Source: JBQTGK01 sp052400665 (GTDB lineage: Bacteria > Bacteroidota > Bacteroidia > Bacteroidales > Marinifilaceae). Taken from it: a DNA stretch of 64,000 nucleotides. The translations under genes and the position numbers were made by a program. The stretch lies in NCBI GenBank assembly GCA_052400665.1, contig JBQTGK010000001.1; one strand, given 5' to 3'. Shown here in pieces: positions 29,039 to 36,602 of this stretch (positions are counted from its first letter, which is position 1; each line of letters starts with the position of its first letter). The notes under the pieces are model-generated. The model made no database searches and was not told the origin of the DNA. It worked only from the letters and a program-made list of their open reading frames with translations.

Positions 29039-29569
29039 ATGCCAGTAAAAATTAGACTAGCAAGACACGGTCGTAAAAGACGTGCATTCTACCACATTGT
29101 GGTAGCAGATAGCAGATCACCACGTGATGGTAAGTATATTGAGCGTATTGGATCTTATAATCCAAACACCAATCCTGCTACAATTGACCTAAATTTTGAC
29201 AAAGCTTTAACATGGCTTACTAATGGTGCTCAGCCTACCGACACTGCAAGAGCTATTTTGTCATACGAAGGTGTAATGATGAAAAAACACTTGTTAGAAG
29301 GTGTTAAAAAAGGTGCTTTTGACGAAGCTAAAGCTGAAGAAAAATACCAAGCCTGGAAACAAGAAAAAGAAGCTAAAATTAACGCTAAGAAAGATGGTCT
29401 TTCTAAAGCTGCTGAAGATGAAGCAAAAGCTCGTTTTGATGCAGAAGTTAAAATTAGCGCTGACAGAGCTGAAGCTATTGCTAAGAAAGCTGCTGATGCA
29501 GAAGCTGCTGCTAAAGCTGAAGAAGCTGGTGATGCAGAAGCTGCAAATGAAGAAGAAGCAGAAGCTTAA
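29039..29569 (+). CDS. rpsP: 30S ribosomal protein bS16 with extended C-terminal tail
   Basis: This is a small-subunit ribosomal protein that binds 16S rRNA. The N-terminus MPVKIRLARHGRKRRAFYHI and the YIERIGSYNP segment are canonical. The core ends near residue 100; a tail of about 75 residues follows that is almost entirely Ala, Glu, Lys and Asp and looks like a charged helix or disordered region. Compared with roughly 80-90 residues in E. coli, the 176-residue length is long, though tails are seen in other Bacteroidota. The upstream in-frame ATG at 28952 is rejected. rimM follows after 10 bp. Confidence 0.95.
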   Translation: MPVKIRLARHGRKRRAFYHIVVADSRSPRDGKYIERIGSYNPNTNPATIDLNFDKALTWLTNGAQPTDTARAILSYEGVMMKKHLLEGVKKGAFDEAKAEEKYQAWKQEKEAKINAKKDGLSKAAEDEAKARFDAEVKISADRAEAIAKKAADAEAAAKAEEAGDAEAANEEEAEA

Positions 29570-29579
29570 TTTTGATTGC

Positions 29580-30113
29580 ATGCTAAGAATAGAAGATTGC
29601 TACCTGACTGGTTCGTTCATTAAAACTCATGGAGTAAAAGGTGAACTAGTAGCTAAAAAGAATAGTGATCTTCTTGAAAGAAATAAATTGGAATCAATCC
29701 TGGTCGATATCGACGGAGGATTGGTTCCTTTTTTCATTAATGGGATAAACAAACGCAATCATTCCAGTGTTAAAATTATACTGGAAGATATGGACACCGA
29801 AGCTAAAGCCAAACGGTTTATTGGTTGTGATATTTACATTCCCATAAAAGATGCTCCGGATTTTATTGAAGACGAAGACGAAATTGATCCTAATATTTTA
29901 ATCGGATTCACTTATATTGACGAAGAAAAAGGTGAGCTTGGTAAAATTGAAGACATTCAGGATTATGCTGGGAATATTGTTCTGGTAATCACCATAAAAG
30001 GAGAAGAAGTTTTAATCCCATTTGCCGACGAAAACTTTATCGATCTTGATGAAGAGAATAAAAACATAACCATGGATACGCCTGATGGTTTAATCGATTT
30101 ATACCTGCAATAA
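29580..30113 (+). CDS. rimM: Ribosome maturation factor RimM
   Basis: RimM assists assembly of the 30S head through contact with ribosomal protein uS19. An N-terminal beta-barrel domain (about 1-90, CYLTGSFIKTHGVKGELVA) is followed by a PRC-barrel domain (about 95-177) with the ending LIPFADENFIDLDEENKNI. The start at 29580 gives a normal length of 177 residues. A longer reading frame upstream overlaps rpsP in another phase and is only low-complexity Leu/Lys sequence. The rpsP-rimM order is conserved in bacteria. Confidence 0.93.
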   Translation: MLRIEDCYLTGSFIKTHGVKGELVAKKNSDLLERNKLESILVDIDGGLVPFFINGINKRNHSSVKIILEDMDTEAKAKRFIGCDIYIPIKDAPDFIEDEDEIDPNILIGFTYIDEEKGELGKIEDIQDYAGNIVLVITIKGEEVLIPFADENFIDLDEENKNITMDTPDGLIDLYLQ

Positions 30114-30157
30114 TTTATCGAGAATCCAAACTGTAATCTACAGTTTCAAGGAAGCAT

Positions 30158-30580
30158 CTATTCTACAGCCATTTCCCCCTCAAATTCCTCAATTCTAGTT
30201 TTAAGAATTTCTGTTAAAGGAACACTTTTTCCATTTTTTGGATCATAAGCTACCATTACTTGCGAAGTTTTGGTTTTTATTTCCCCACTCATAGAATCAA
30301 CAATATTCTGATACAAAGCTATGCTCTTATTTCCTATTTTATAAATTCGGGTATGCACTTCAACCTTATCGTTTAAGGTAATTGATGACAAATAATCAAT
30401 GGTAAGGTGCGCAACAATTAAGGCAGAATCTTTCCATTCTATATCCTCACCATATACCTGCATTAAATAATCCATCCTTGCCAAATCAAGATAACTTAAC
30501 TGCACTCCATTATTCACATGCCCCAACAAATCGATATCACCAAAGCGAATTTGTATTTTCTTGATATGTTTAAATTCCAT
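30158..30580 (-). CDS. Acyl-CoA thioesterase, hotdog (4HBT) family
   Basis: A single hotdog domain of 140 residues has the active-site region RFGDIDLLGHVNNGVQLSYLD, with the catalytic Asp in the GDID segment. It probably hydrolyses an acyl-CoA; the acyl specificity is not visible. The ATG at 30580 fits the family N-terminus (MEFKHIKKIQIRF); an ATG at 30637 would add 19 hydrophobic residues of no known role. It converges with rimM. Confidence 0.8.
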   Translation of the reverse strand: MEFKHIKKIQIRFGDIDLLGHVNNGVQLSYLDLARMDYLMQVYGEDIEWKDSALIVAHLTIDYLSSITLNDKVEVHTRIYKIGNKSIALYQNIVDSMSGEIKTKTSQVMVAYDPKNGKSVPLTEILKTRIEEFEGEMAVE

Positions 30581-30698
30581 TCCCCTTATTTTTTTGCGAA
30601 GATAAACAGAAATAATTAATTGCAAATTCAAGTGCAACTTTTCAGCTCCTTGTTCGTCATTTAATTATATACGAACTTTAACCTAAAAATAAATTGTT

Positions 30699-31421
30699 AT
30701 GAATTCAAAATACTTTAATTCGCTTGCGTTTGTTTTTGTCTTTTTCTTCAGCATTTCGATGCTTATGGCCCAAACCACAGAAAATCGAAAAACAGAATCT
30801 TTTAAATCTATTAACCTATCAATCTCTGCTAAAGTTTACCTCACTCAAGAAAATACCACCTCAGTAAAAATTAAAGCTTACGATAGAGATCTTAATGAAA
30901 TTATTACCGAAGTTGAAGGTTCTACCTTAAAAATTAAGCGCAAAAGTAATAAAAGCTGGGGCTGGAACACTCGTTCGTTAAAAAAAGTAGAAGTTTACAT
31001 TTCTACTCCGAATATTGAAAACCTAAAAATTTCGGGTTCGGGAAATATTATTGCTCAAACTCCAATAAATTCAGGTAGTGTTGCCTATACAATCAGCGGA
31101 AGCGGAAATATAATTATAGATAAACTAAATGCAGAAAATGTAAATTGCAGTATTTCCGGATCGGGTGATGTAAGATTAAAAGGGGAATGCGAAGATGAAG
31201 TTAACATTCGCATTAGTGGTTCAGGCGATGTGGAAGCATCTCATTTTATAGCTAAAAAGGCCGATATTCGTATTTCCGGATCGGGAGATTGTGAGGTATA
31301 TGCTTCAGATAAAATTACCGCTCGCGTTGCGGGTAGTGGTGATATTTATTATCGAGGTAAACCCGAATATGTTGACAGTAAATCGGCAGGGTCGGGTTCC
31401 ATAAAATCTGTTGGTGAATAA
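30699..31421 (+). CDS. Secreted GIN-domain (DUF2807) beta-solenoid protein
   Basis: A signal peptide (about 1-24, ending MLMAQ) exports the protein. The mature region is a head GIN / putative auto-transporter adhesin domain. At least five copies of a GSGN or GSGD turn (SGSGNII, SGSGDVR, SGSGDVE, SGSGDCE, AGSGDIY) recur about every 20 residues from 108 to 225, as expected for a right-handed beta-helix. It probably sits in the periplasm or on the surface. Function in this family is poorly known, and adhesion is only a label. Confidence 0.8.
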   Translation: MNSKYFNSLAFVFVFFFSISMLMAQTTENRKTESFKSINLSISAKVYLTQENTTSVKIKAYDRDLNEIITEVEGSTLKIKRKSNKSWGWNTRSLKKVEVYISTPNIENLKISGSGNIIAQTPINSGSVAYTISGSGNIIIDKLNAENVNCSISGSGDVRLKGECEDEVNIRISGSGDVEASHFIAKKADIRISGSGDCEVYASDKITARVAGSGDIYYRGKPEYVDSKSAGSGSIKSVGE

Positions 31422-31438
31422 CACTCAATAATAATCTG

Positions 31439-31468
31439 TAGGGGGATTTCCTTTTGGATATCCCTACG
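31439..31468. terminator. Hairpin between convergent genes, possible bidirectional terminator
   Basis: GTAGGG and CCCTAC pair around a loop that also contains weak GGAT / ATCC complementarity. It lies at the junction of two convergent genes and overlaps the tsaC stop codon. No strong T-tract is present, so termination is a guess from position. Confidence 0.4.
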
Positions 31469-32036
31469 GTCTTAGTATTTGAATTTCTCCTCCCACACCA
31501 ACTTTTATAATACTCGAAGCTGTGGCTTTTTCCATTTCTTCCTGACGATACTCTACCACATAATCAACTAATTCTTTTAAGTCCTCGTTTATTTCATAAA
31601 AATTAGCGGGCGATTGCTCTCCACTCCTATTGGCAGATGTTGAAACAATTGGTTTCTTAAAACGCTGAATGAGCCTCATGGTAAAATCTTCCTCAGTAAT
31701 TCGAATTCCTATTGTTCCATCGGAATTAATAAGGTTTGGAGCTAAATTTTTGGCTCCCGGATAAATAAGAGTCATTGGTTTATCATTGGCATCAATTAAA
31801 TCCCAGGCAATTTCGGGCACCTCATCTACATAAGAATTTAATCGGTTAGGATTTTCCATTAACACCAACATGGCCTTGCAATCTTCTCGTTGTTTTATTT
31901 CATAAACCCTTTTCACCGCCTCGGGGTTTGTTGCATCGCAGCCAATTCCCCATATCGTATCGGTAGGATATAAAATAATTCCTCCTGATTTTAATACTTC
32001 AAGAGCTTTATTGATGTCGTTTTGCATACTGTTCAT
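31464..32036 (-). CDS. tsaC: L-threonylcarbamoyladenylate synthase
   Basis: This YrdC/Sua5-type enzyme makes threonylcarbamoyl-AMP from Thr, bicarbonate and ATP, the first step of the t6A37 modification of ANN-decoding tRNAs. The YrdC signature GGIILYPTDTIWGIGCDA (about 18-35) and KPIVSTSANRSGEQSP (about 133-148) are intact. The 190-residue length covers only the YrdC domain, so it is TsaC-like rather than full Sua5. An internal ATG three codons in (MQNDINK) is an equally plausible start. It lies downstream of dapD on the same strand, separated by a palindrome. Confidence 0.9.
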   Translation of the reverse strand: MNSMQNDINKALEVLKSGGIILYPTDTIWGIGCDATNPEAVKRVYEIKQREDCKAMLVLMENPNRLNSYVDEVPEIAWDLIDANDKPMTLIYPGAKNLAPNLINSDGTIGIRITEEDFTMRLIQRFKKPIVSTSANRSGEQSPANFYEINEDLKELVDYVVEYRQEEMEKATASSIIKVGVGGEIQILRP

Positions 32037-32042
32037 GTATTT

Positions 32043-32072
32043 AGTAGAGACGTAGCATGCTACGTCTCTACT
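32043..32072. repeat. Perfect 30-bp palindrome, REP-like element
   Basis: The arms AGTAGAGACGTAGCA and TGCTACGTCTCTACT are exact complements with no loop, filling almost all of the 46-bp gap between dapD and tsaC. The GTAGAGACG..CGTCTCTAC ends resemble a type of extragenic palindrome widely scattered in bacterial genomes and linked to RAYT (Y1) transposases. In the leftward transcript it would form a very stable hairpin. Only one copy is in the window. Confidence 0.65.
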
Positions 32073-32082
32073 TTAAATATTT

Positions 32083-32901
32083 TTACACGGCTACGTTATA
32101 CTCGCGCAATGCATCGTTTAATGAAGTTTTTAAGTCAGTTGATGGTTTACGCTTACCAATAATCAGCGCGCAAGGAACTTGATATTCGCCTGCTGGGAAT
32201 TTTTTCGTTCTGGTTCCTGGAATCACCACCGAACGAGCCGGAATAAAACCTGCATATTCAACTGGTTCGTCACCTGTAACATCAATAATCTTAGTTGACT
32301 TAGTAAGTACAACATTTGCACCCAATACCACCTCTTTTTCAAGATGAACACCTTCAACTACAATACAACGCGAACCAATAAAACAATTGTCTTCGATAAT
32401 AACCGGAGCTGCCTGAATTGGCTCTAGAACTCCACCAATACCAACACCACCACTAAGGTGAACATGCTTACCAATTTGGGCGCAAGAACCTACTGTTGCC
32501 CAGGTATCTACCATAGTTCCCTGATCAACGTAAGCACCAATATTTACATACGAAGGCATCATTACCACATCTCTGGCAATAAATGCTCCATATCGCGATA
32601 CAGCATGAGGAACCACACGAACTCCCAATTCGGCATAGTTGGTTTTCAATGCCATTTTATCGTGGAATTCAAACGGACCTACCTCAATGGTTTCCATTTT
32701 TCGAATTGGAAAATAAAGGATTACTGCTTTTTTAACCCACTCGTTTACTTTCCATCCTTCTTCAAACGGCTCTGCTGTTCTAAGCTGTCCTTTATCAAGA
32801 AGCTCAACAACCTGCTCTATATTTTTCTGCACCTCAGGAGAACTCAGAAGAGATCTGTCTTCCCATGCAGATTCGATGCTTTGTTTAAGATCTGTGTACA
32901 T
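32083..32901 (-). CDS. dapD: 2,3,4,5-tetrahydropyridine-2,6-dicarboxylate N-succinyltransferase
   Basis: This cytosolic acyltransferase adds a succinyl group to tetrahydrodipicolinate in the lysine and diaminopimelate pathway. The C-terminal two thirds form a left-handed beta-helix of hexapeptide repeats (about 105-235), including PSYVNIGAYVDQGTMVDTWA and the GGVGIGGVLEP segment that forms the active site. The 272-residue length is standard for DapD. It fits with mpl elsewhere in the window, whose tripeptide substrate contains meso-diaminopimelate. Confidence 0.93.
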   Translation of the reverse strand: MYTDLKQSIESAWEDRSLLSSPEVQKNIEQVVELLDKGQLRTAEPFEEGWKVNEWVKKAVILYFPIRKMETIEVGPFEFHDKMALKTNYAELGVRVVPHAVSRYGAFIARDVVMMPSYVNIGAYVDQGTMVDTWATVGSCAQIGKHVHLSGGVGIGGVLEPIQAAPVIIEDNCFIGSRCIVVEGVHLEKEVVLGANVVLTKSTKIIDVTGDEPVEYAGFIPARSVVIPGTRTKKFPAGEYQVPCALIIGKRKPSTDLKTSLNDALREYNVAV

Positions 32902-33098
32902 TTTTTAATTACTTATTAATTTTGGTTAATGGCAACAAAACTAACTAAAAGTAGAATAGTTAAAAAGTGGAATGGTCAAAAAGTGAAAGAGTTAATGTAA
33001 TTGTATGAATTAGAATATTCAAAGACAAGAATATGAAGAACTGGAAACAGTATTTTATATTTGGTTTTTTTACTTTTGGAAAAATTAATTATCAAATC

Positions 33099-33848
33099 AT
33101 GCAAAATTCAATCTTCCTTTCAAATATATCAATTCACAAATCATGGAAACCTTTTCTTTCGAATGATATTATTGATTTAATTAAAAATATAGAATCTTCT
33201 ATTAGCCTGGAAAATTCAACCCCAAAAAAAGAACTTGTTCTTCGCTTTTTAGAAATGGATTTAAAAAAGATTCCGGTTATTATTCTTGGCCAGGATCCTT
33301 ACCCACAAAAAGGAGTTGCCACAGGCCGATCGTTTGAGGTAAATGGATTAAACTCTTGGCACGATAAATTTAGAAATGTATCCTTAAAAAATATTTTACG
33401 CAGCATTTATAAAGCATATACTGGCGAAGCATTAAAATATTCGGAAATTATAAGAAAATTAAACGAAGGTGATCGTTTGGCAATGGATAATGATTTTGAG
33501 GTTTTACCCCCAAACCAGCTTTTTAAATATTGGTGGGAAAAGGAAAATGTACTACTACTTAACACTGCACTAACTTGTGAAATAGGAAAACCAAATTCTC
33601 ACACCAAACTATGGACCCCATTCACACACAAATTATTACAGTTTATTGCCGATAATAATAGAGAAGTCGTTTGGTTCTTATGGGGAAATAATGCTCAAAA
33701 AATAGTCGAAAATATCGATATCCAAAATAAAATTGAAACCACACATCCCATGATGTGCTATCAACGAGAAAATGATATTTTATTTGGTAAAGTAAATCCG
33801 TTTAAGGAAACTTTAAAAAAAGTAAACTGGACTGGAACAAAAATTTAA
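33099..33848 (+). CDS. Uracil-DNA glycosylase superfamily protein, divergent
   Basis: The water-activating motif reads GQDPYPQKGVATGRSF, close to the family 1 GQDPYHGPGQAHGLSF, and is followed by LLLNTALTC and WFLWGNNAQ, both family-1-like. The second catalytic motif keeps His-Pro but the DNA-intercalating HPSPLSA loop is replaced by HPMMCYQREND. Base excision of uracil is therefore likely but its efficiency or specificity may differ from Ung. The ATG at 33099 fits the family; the ATG at 33033 would add 22 residues with no match. Confidence 0.75.
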   Translation: MQNSIFLSNISIHKSWKPFLSNDIIDLIKNIESSISLENSTPKKELVLRFLEMDLKKIPVIILGQDPYPQKGVATGRSFEVNGLNSWHDKFRNVSLKNILRSIYKAYTGEALKYSEIIRKLNEGDRLAMDNDFEVLPPNQLFKYWWEKENVLLLNTALTCEIGKPNSHTKLWTPFTHKLLQFIADNNREVVWFLWGNNAQKIVENIDIQNKIETTHPMMCYQRENDILFGKVNPFKETLKKVNWTGTKI

Positions 33849-33954
33849 TTGCTTCTTGTTTAATTTTATTAAAGATTGTTAAGAACTCATAAATTCATAG
33901 TGCTTCCCGAATCATTAAACTATTTTTGAAACAAATCAAAACTTGTTTTAGTCT

Positions 33955-34815
33955 GTGAAAAATTTTAAGACGAGTATTTTATTATTACCACTACTTCTAT
34001 CAATAATAAATACTTTTGCTCAACAGAACCAAACAAACAATACATTTATTTTATCGGGAAAAATTATCAATCCTGAAACAAAAAAAGGAATTGCATTTGC
34101 TCACATTAAGATTGAAGATTCTTCGTGGGGAAAAATTTGCGATAGCCTTGGTTTTTTTCACTTGCGTGTTCATCGTGAAAAAAACCTTGTAATAACAGCG
34201 ATTGGCTACAAAATGAAAATCTACAATACCGGACAGCAGGACAAAGAACCTGAAATTTTTGTAGAAATCCCCATGCAACAAGAAAGTTATATGATTCAGG
34301 AAATAAGCGTATACCATCCTGGAACATGGGCTGAGTTCAAATCAAATTTCCTAAGCTGTAAACTTTCTCGCGATACCATTGCTTCCATTATGACTATAAA
34401 ATCTCATTTTGGAGGTGGTAATCGTGGAGGAACCAACATTCATATTGGAAAAGGAGGCATTGGTGCCGGTTTTGGCATAAATAGCAGTGCTAAAAAAAGA
34501 AAGGCCATGCAAAAGGTTCAGGAAATGACAATTTCCGAATCGAAAAGAGTTTTACTAGCGCAAAAATACAACCGCGAAATGGTTGGATTACTTTGCAAAG
34601 AAAGTGGCAAACGTTTGGATGCTTTAATGGCATATATAAACGATAGAAATAACTTTACCCATCAAACCAGCGCATACTTTATTGGCTGCAGAGTAAAACA
34701 GTTATATGGGGAATTTCTTAAAAAATATCCACCTTTACAGCATCTCGACAATTTAACATTAAGTGATACTGTTAATATTTCGAAGTCTTTATTCTATGAA
34801 CAAAATAATGATTAA
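33955..34815 (+). CDS. Secreted CarboxypepD_reg-like protein, tandem paralog 1
   Basis: The first of three adjacent paralogs. A signal peptide (about 1-22, ending TFAQ) is followed by a carboxypeptidase regulatory-like beta-sandwich at about 30-105 (FILSGKIINPETKKGIAFAH, then CDSLGFFHLRV). A GTWAEFK motif sits near 123, a Gly-rich stretch near 148-175, and a conserved C-terminal helical region reads QKYNREMVG..ESGKRLDALM. Start is GTG at 33955, with a TATTTTTG box at 33921-33928. No function is known for the C-terminal part; the beta-sandwich is common in surface proteins of Bacteroidota. Confidence 0.75.
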   Translation: MKNFKTSILLLPLLLSIINTFAQQNQTNNTFILSGKIINPETKKGIAFAHIKIEDSSWGKICDSLGFFHLRVHREKNLVITAIGYKMKIYNTGQQDKEPEIFVEIPMQQESYMIQEISVYHPGTWAEFKSNFLSCKLSRDTIASIMTIKSHFGGGNRGGTNIHIGKGGIGAGFGINSSAKKRKAMQKVQEMTISESKRVLLAQKYNREMVGLLCKESGKRLDALMAYINDRNNFTHQTSAYFIGCRVKQLYGEFLKKYPPLQHLDNLTLSDTVNISKSLFYEQNND

Positions 34816-34934
34816 ACTTTAAATTAAGTACAATACAGCTTAATTTCGGTTAAAGTGTGTTAAAAATTGTAACAATCTTCCTTACAGAGTGCTGTGAATA
34901 TTATCTTTAAACTCCATTTTAAATAGAAACTGTA

Positions 34935-35759
34935 TTGAAAACTCTAATCCTAAGCCTTGTACTTGTTATTTCTTTTGCTTTTAACATATTTGCACAAGAT
35001 GAATCTGACCTAAGTTTTATTGTATCTGGAAAAGTAATTAATTCGGAAACGAAAGAGGGCGTATCTTTTGCTCATATTAATTTAGATGATACTTATTGGG
35101 GCATTGTTTGTGATAGCCTTGGTTTTTTTCGTTTGCGAGTAAATCCCGATCAGAAACTTAAGATTTCGGCCATGGGATTTAAAGAACAAATTGTTTCTAT
35201 TATTCCTCCTTCGGCTGAAGATAAGGTTTTTCAGGAAATTTGCATGGAAAAAGAAAGCTATATGCTTAAAGAAGTTGAGGTATACTCTTTAGGTAGCTGG
35301 AGCGATTTTAAGGAACAATTTGTAAAACAAGATACTCCCGAGGAAGAAAATATTGCTTCCAGTTTTGATTTCGGGAACTTAAAATTAGCGCAAGCCGAAG
35401 CTAAAACCTTACGAAATAAAGGTTTTGGGATGAGTTTGAACATTTGGGGATCTGGCAAAAAAAGAGCCAAAGGCATGCGAGCAATTGATCCATTACAGGA
35501 TTTACACGATAGAATGCTTAGCGAAAAATACAATAGAGATCTTGTAGCAGAAATTACTCATGAATCGGGTACACGTCTTGATTTATTAATGAAATATATC
35601 AATTCAAACACTCAATTTTCTTACCAAACGCGAGATGTTTATATTGTTTCGAAAATTAAGCAACTTCACAATAAGTTTATAGAATCAAACCCTACATGGG
35701 ATTATGATTTTACTTATACCGATTCACTTGAAAGCATACCAAACCACCTTCGCCCTTAA
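34935..35759 (+). CDS. Secreted CarboxypepD_reg-like protein, tandem paralog 2
   Basis: Same architecture as the previous gene: signal peptide (about 1-20, ending NIFAQ), beta-sandwich with FIVSGKVINSETKEGVSFAH and CDSLGFFRLRV, a GSWSDFKEQF motif, and the C-terminal segment EKYNRDLVA..ESGTRLDLLMKYIN..FSYQT. The middle region differs, with fewer glycines than paralog 1. The start is TTG at 34935; no upstream in-frame ATG exists. It lies 120 bp after paralog 1, with TATCTTTA at 34902-34909 as a possible -7 box, so it may have its own promoter. Confidence 0.75.
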   Translation: MKTLILSLVLVISFAFNIFAQDESDLSFIVSGKVINSETKEGVSFAHINLDDTYWGIVCDSLGFFRLRVNPDQKLKISAMGFKEQIVSIIPPSAEDKVFQEICMEKESYMLKEVEVYSLGSWSDFKEQFVKQDTPEEENIASSFDFGNLKLAQAEAKTLRNKGFGMSLNIWGSGKKRAKGMRAIDPLQDLHDRMLSEKYNRDLVAEITHESGTRLDLLMKYINSNTQFSYQTRDVYIVSKIKQLHNKFIESNPTWDYDFTYTDSLESIPNHLRP

Positions 35760-35786
35760 GCTGAAAATACTCAAGCCAACACCCAA

Positions 35787-36602
35787 ATGAACCCACTAAA
35801 AAACTTTACTATTATTTTGCTTTGTTTTTTTTCTCTGTATTCGTATGCTGAAATTGAACAGGATTCCATTATAAGTATATCGGGACAAATTCTGCAGAAT
35901 AAAAGTTTAGAACCTATTTCTAACGCTACAATATCAATAAAACGAACACGCAAAGGTACTATTTGCGATAGTCTGGGAGTTTTTCATTTACAAATACAAC
36001 AATCCGACACTTTAATAATTAGCGCATTAGGATATCAACCTAAACAATGGGAAGTCCCTTTTATTTTTAATCCCGATTTCCCTCCTTTTTTCACAATTAA
36101 ACTGAACGATATTTCTTATTTACTAAAAGAAATAGACATTTATGCTTTAGGCACTTGGGATGAGTTTAAAGAAGAATTTCTGAATGCAGAAATAACAGAG
36201 AAAAATCCTATAAATGAGGATATTAAGAAACAACTAAAACCATTTAACACTAAAAAACCCAATATAGTGCCTGCTCAGTACCGACCAAAAAGAGAAGGAA
36301 AAATGGGCGTTGTTGATGCGATCTTTAGACCTACTGATTTTCTTCACAATAAATTTAGCAAGACTGAAAAAGCCAAGAAAAAAATATCGAAACTTATTCG
36401 GGAAGAAAGCAAAACAAAAAAGATCAATAAAAAATTTAATGCCGACATTGTTTCCGATGCTACAGGATTAAAAGGTGAAGAGTTAATTAAATTTATGGAA
36501 TATTGTGGCGGTAAAATTAGTGTAAGCGAACACTCATCGGAGTATGAGGTGATGAAGCAAATTCTTGATTTATATAAAGATTACACTACAAAAGAGGAGT
36601 AA
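35787..36602 (+). CDS. Secreted CarboxypepD_reg-like protein, tandem paralog 3
   Basis: The most divergent member. It has a signal peptide (about 1-21), a beta-sandwich with ISISGQILQNKSLEPISNA and CDSLGVFHLQI, and the GTWDEFKEEF motif near 123. The C-terminal part is Lys-rich (about 165-215) and ends with NADIVSDATGLKGEELIKFMEY, a weaker version of the shared segment. It starts 28 bp after paralog 2 with an ATG and is probably co-transcribed with it. Its 3' end overlaps the convergent cardiolipin synthase gene by 17 bp. Confidence 0.75.
   Translation: MNPLKNFTIILLCFFSLYSYAEIEQDSIISISGQILQNKSLEPISNATISIKRTRKGTICDSLGVFHLQIQQSDTLIISALGYQPKQWEVPFIFNPDFPPFFTIKLNDISYLLKEIDIYALGTWDEFKEEFLNAEITEKNPINEDIKKQLKPFNTKKPNIVPAQYRPKREGKMGVVDAIFRPTDFLHNKFSKTEKAKKKISKLIREESKTKKINKKFNADIVSDATGLKGEELIKFMEYCGGKISVSEHSSEYEVMKQILDLYKDYTTKEE

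Noticed and set aside
29301..29579. An N-terminal extension of rimM overlapping rpsP
   Set aside because: It is low-complexity Leu/Lys sequence in another frame of the rpsP tail; RimM homology begins at 29580.
30699..31421. Regular repeats as a CRISPR or DNA repeat array
   Set aside because: They are coding repeats of a beta-solenoid protein with variable codons, not direct DNA repeats.
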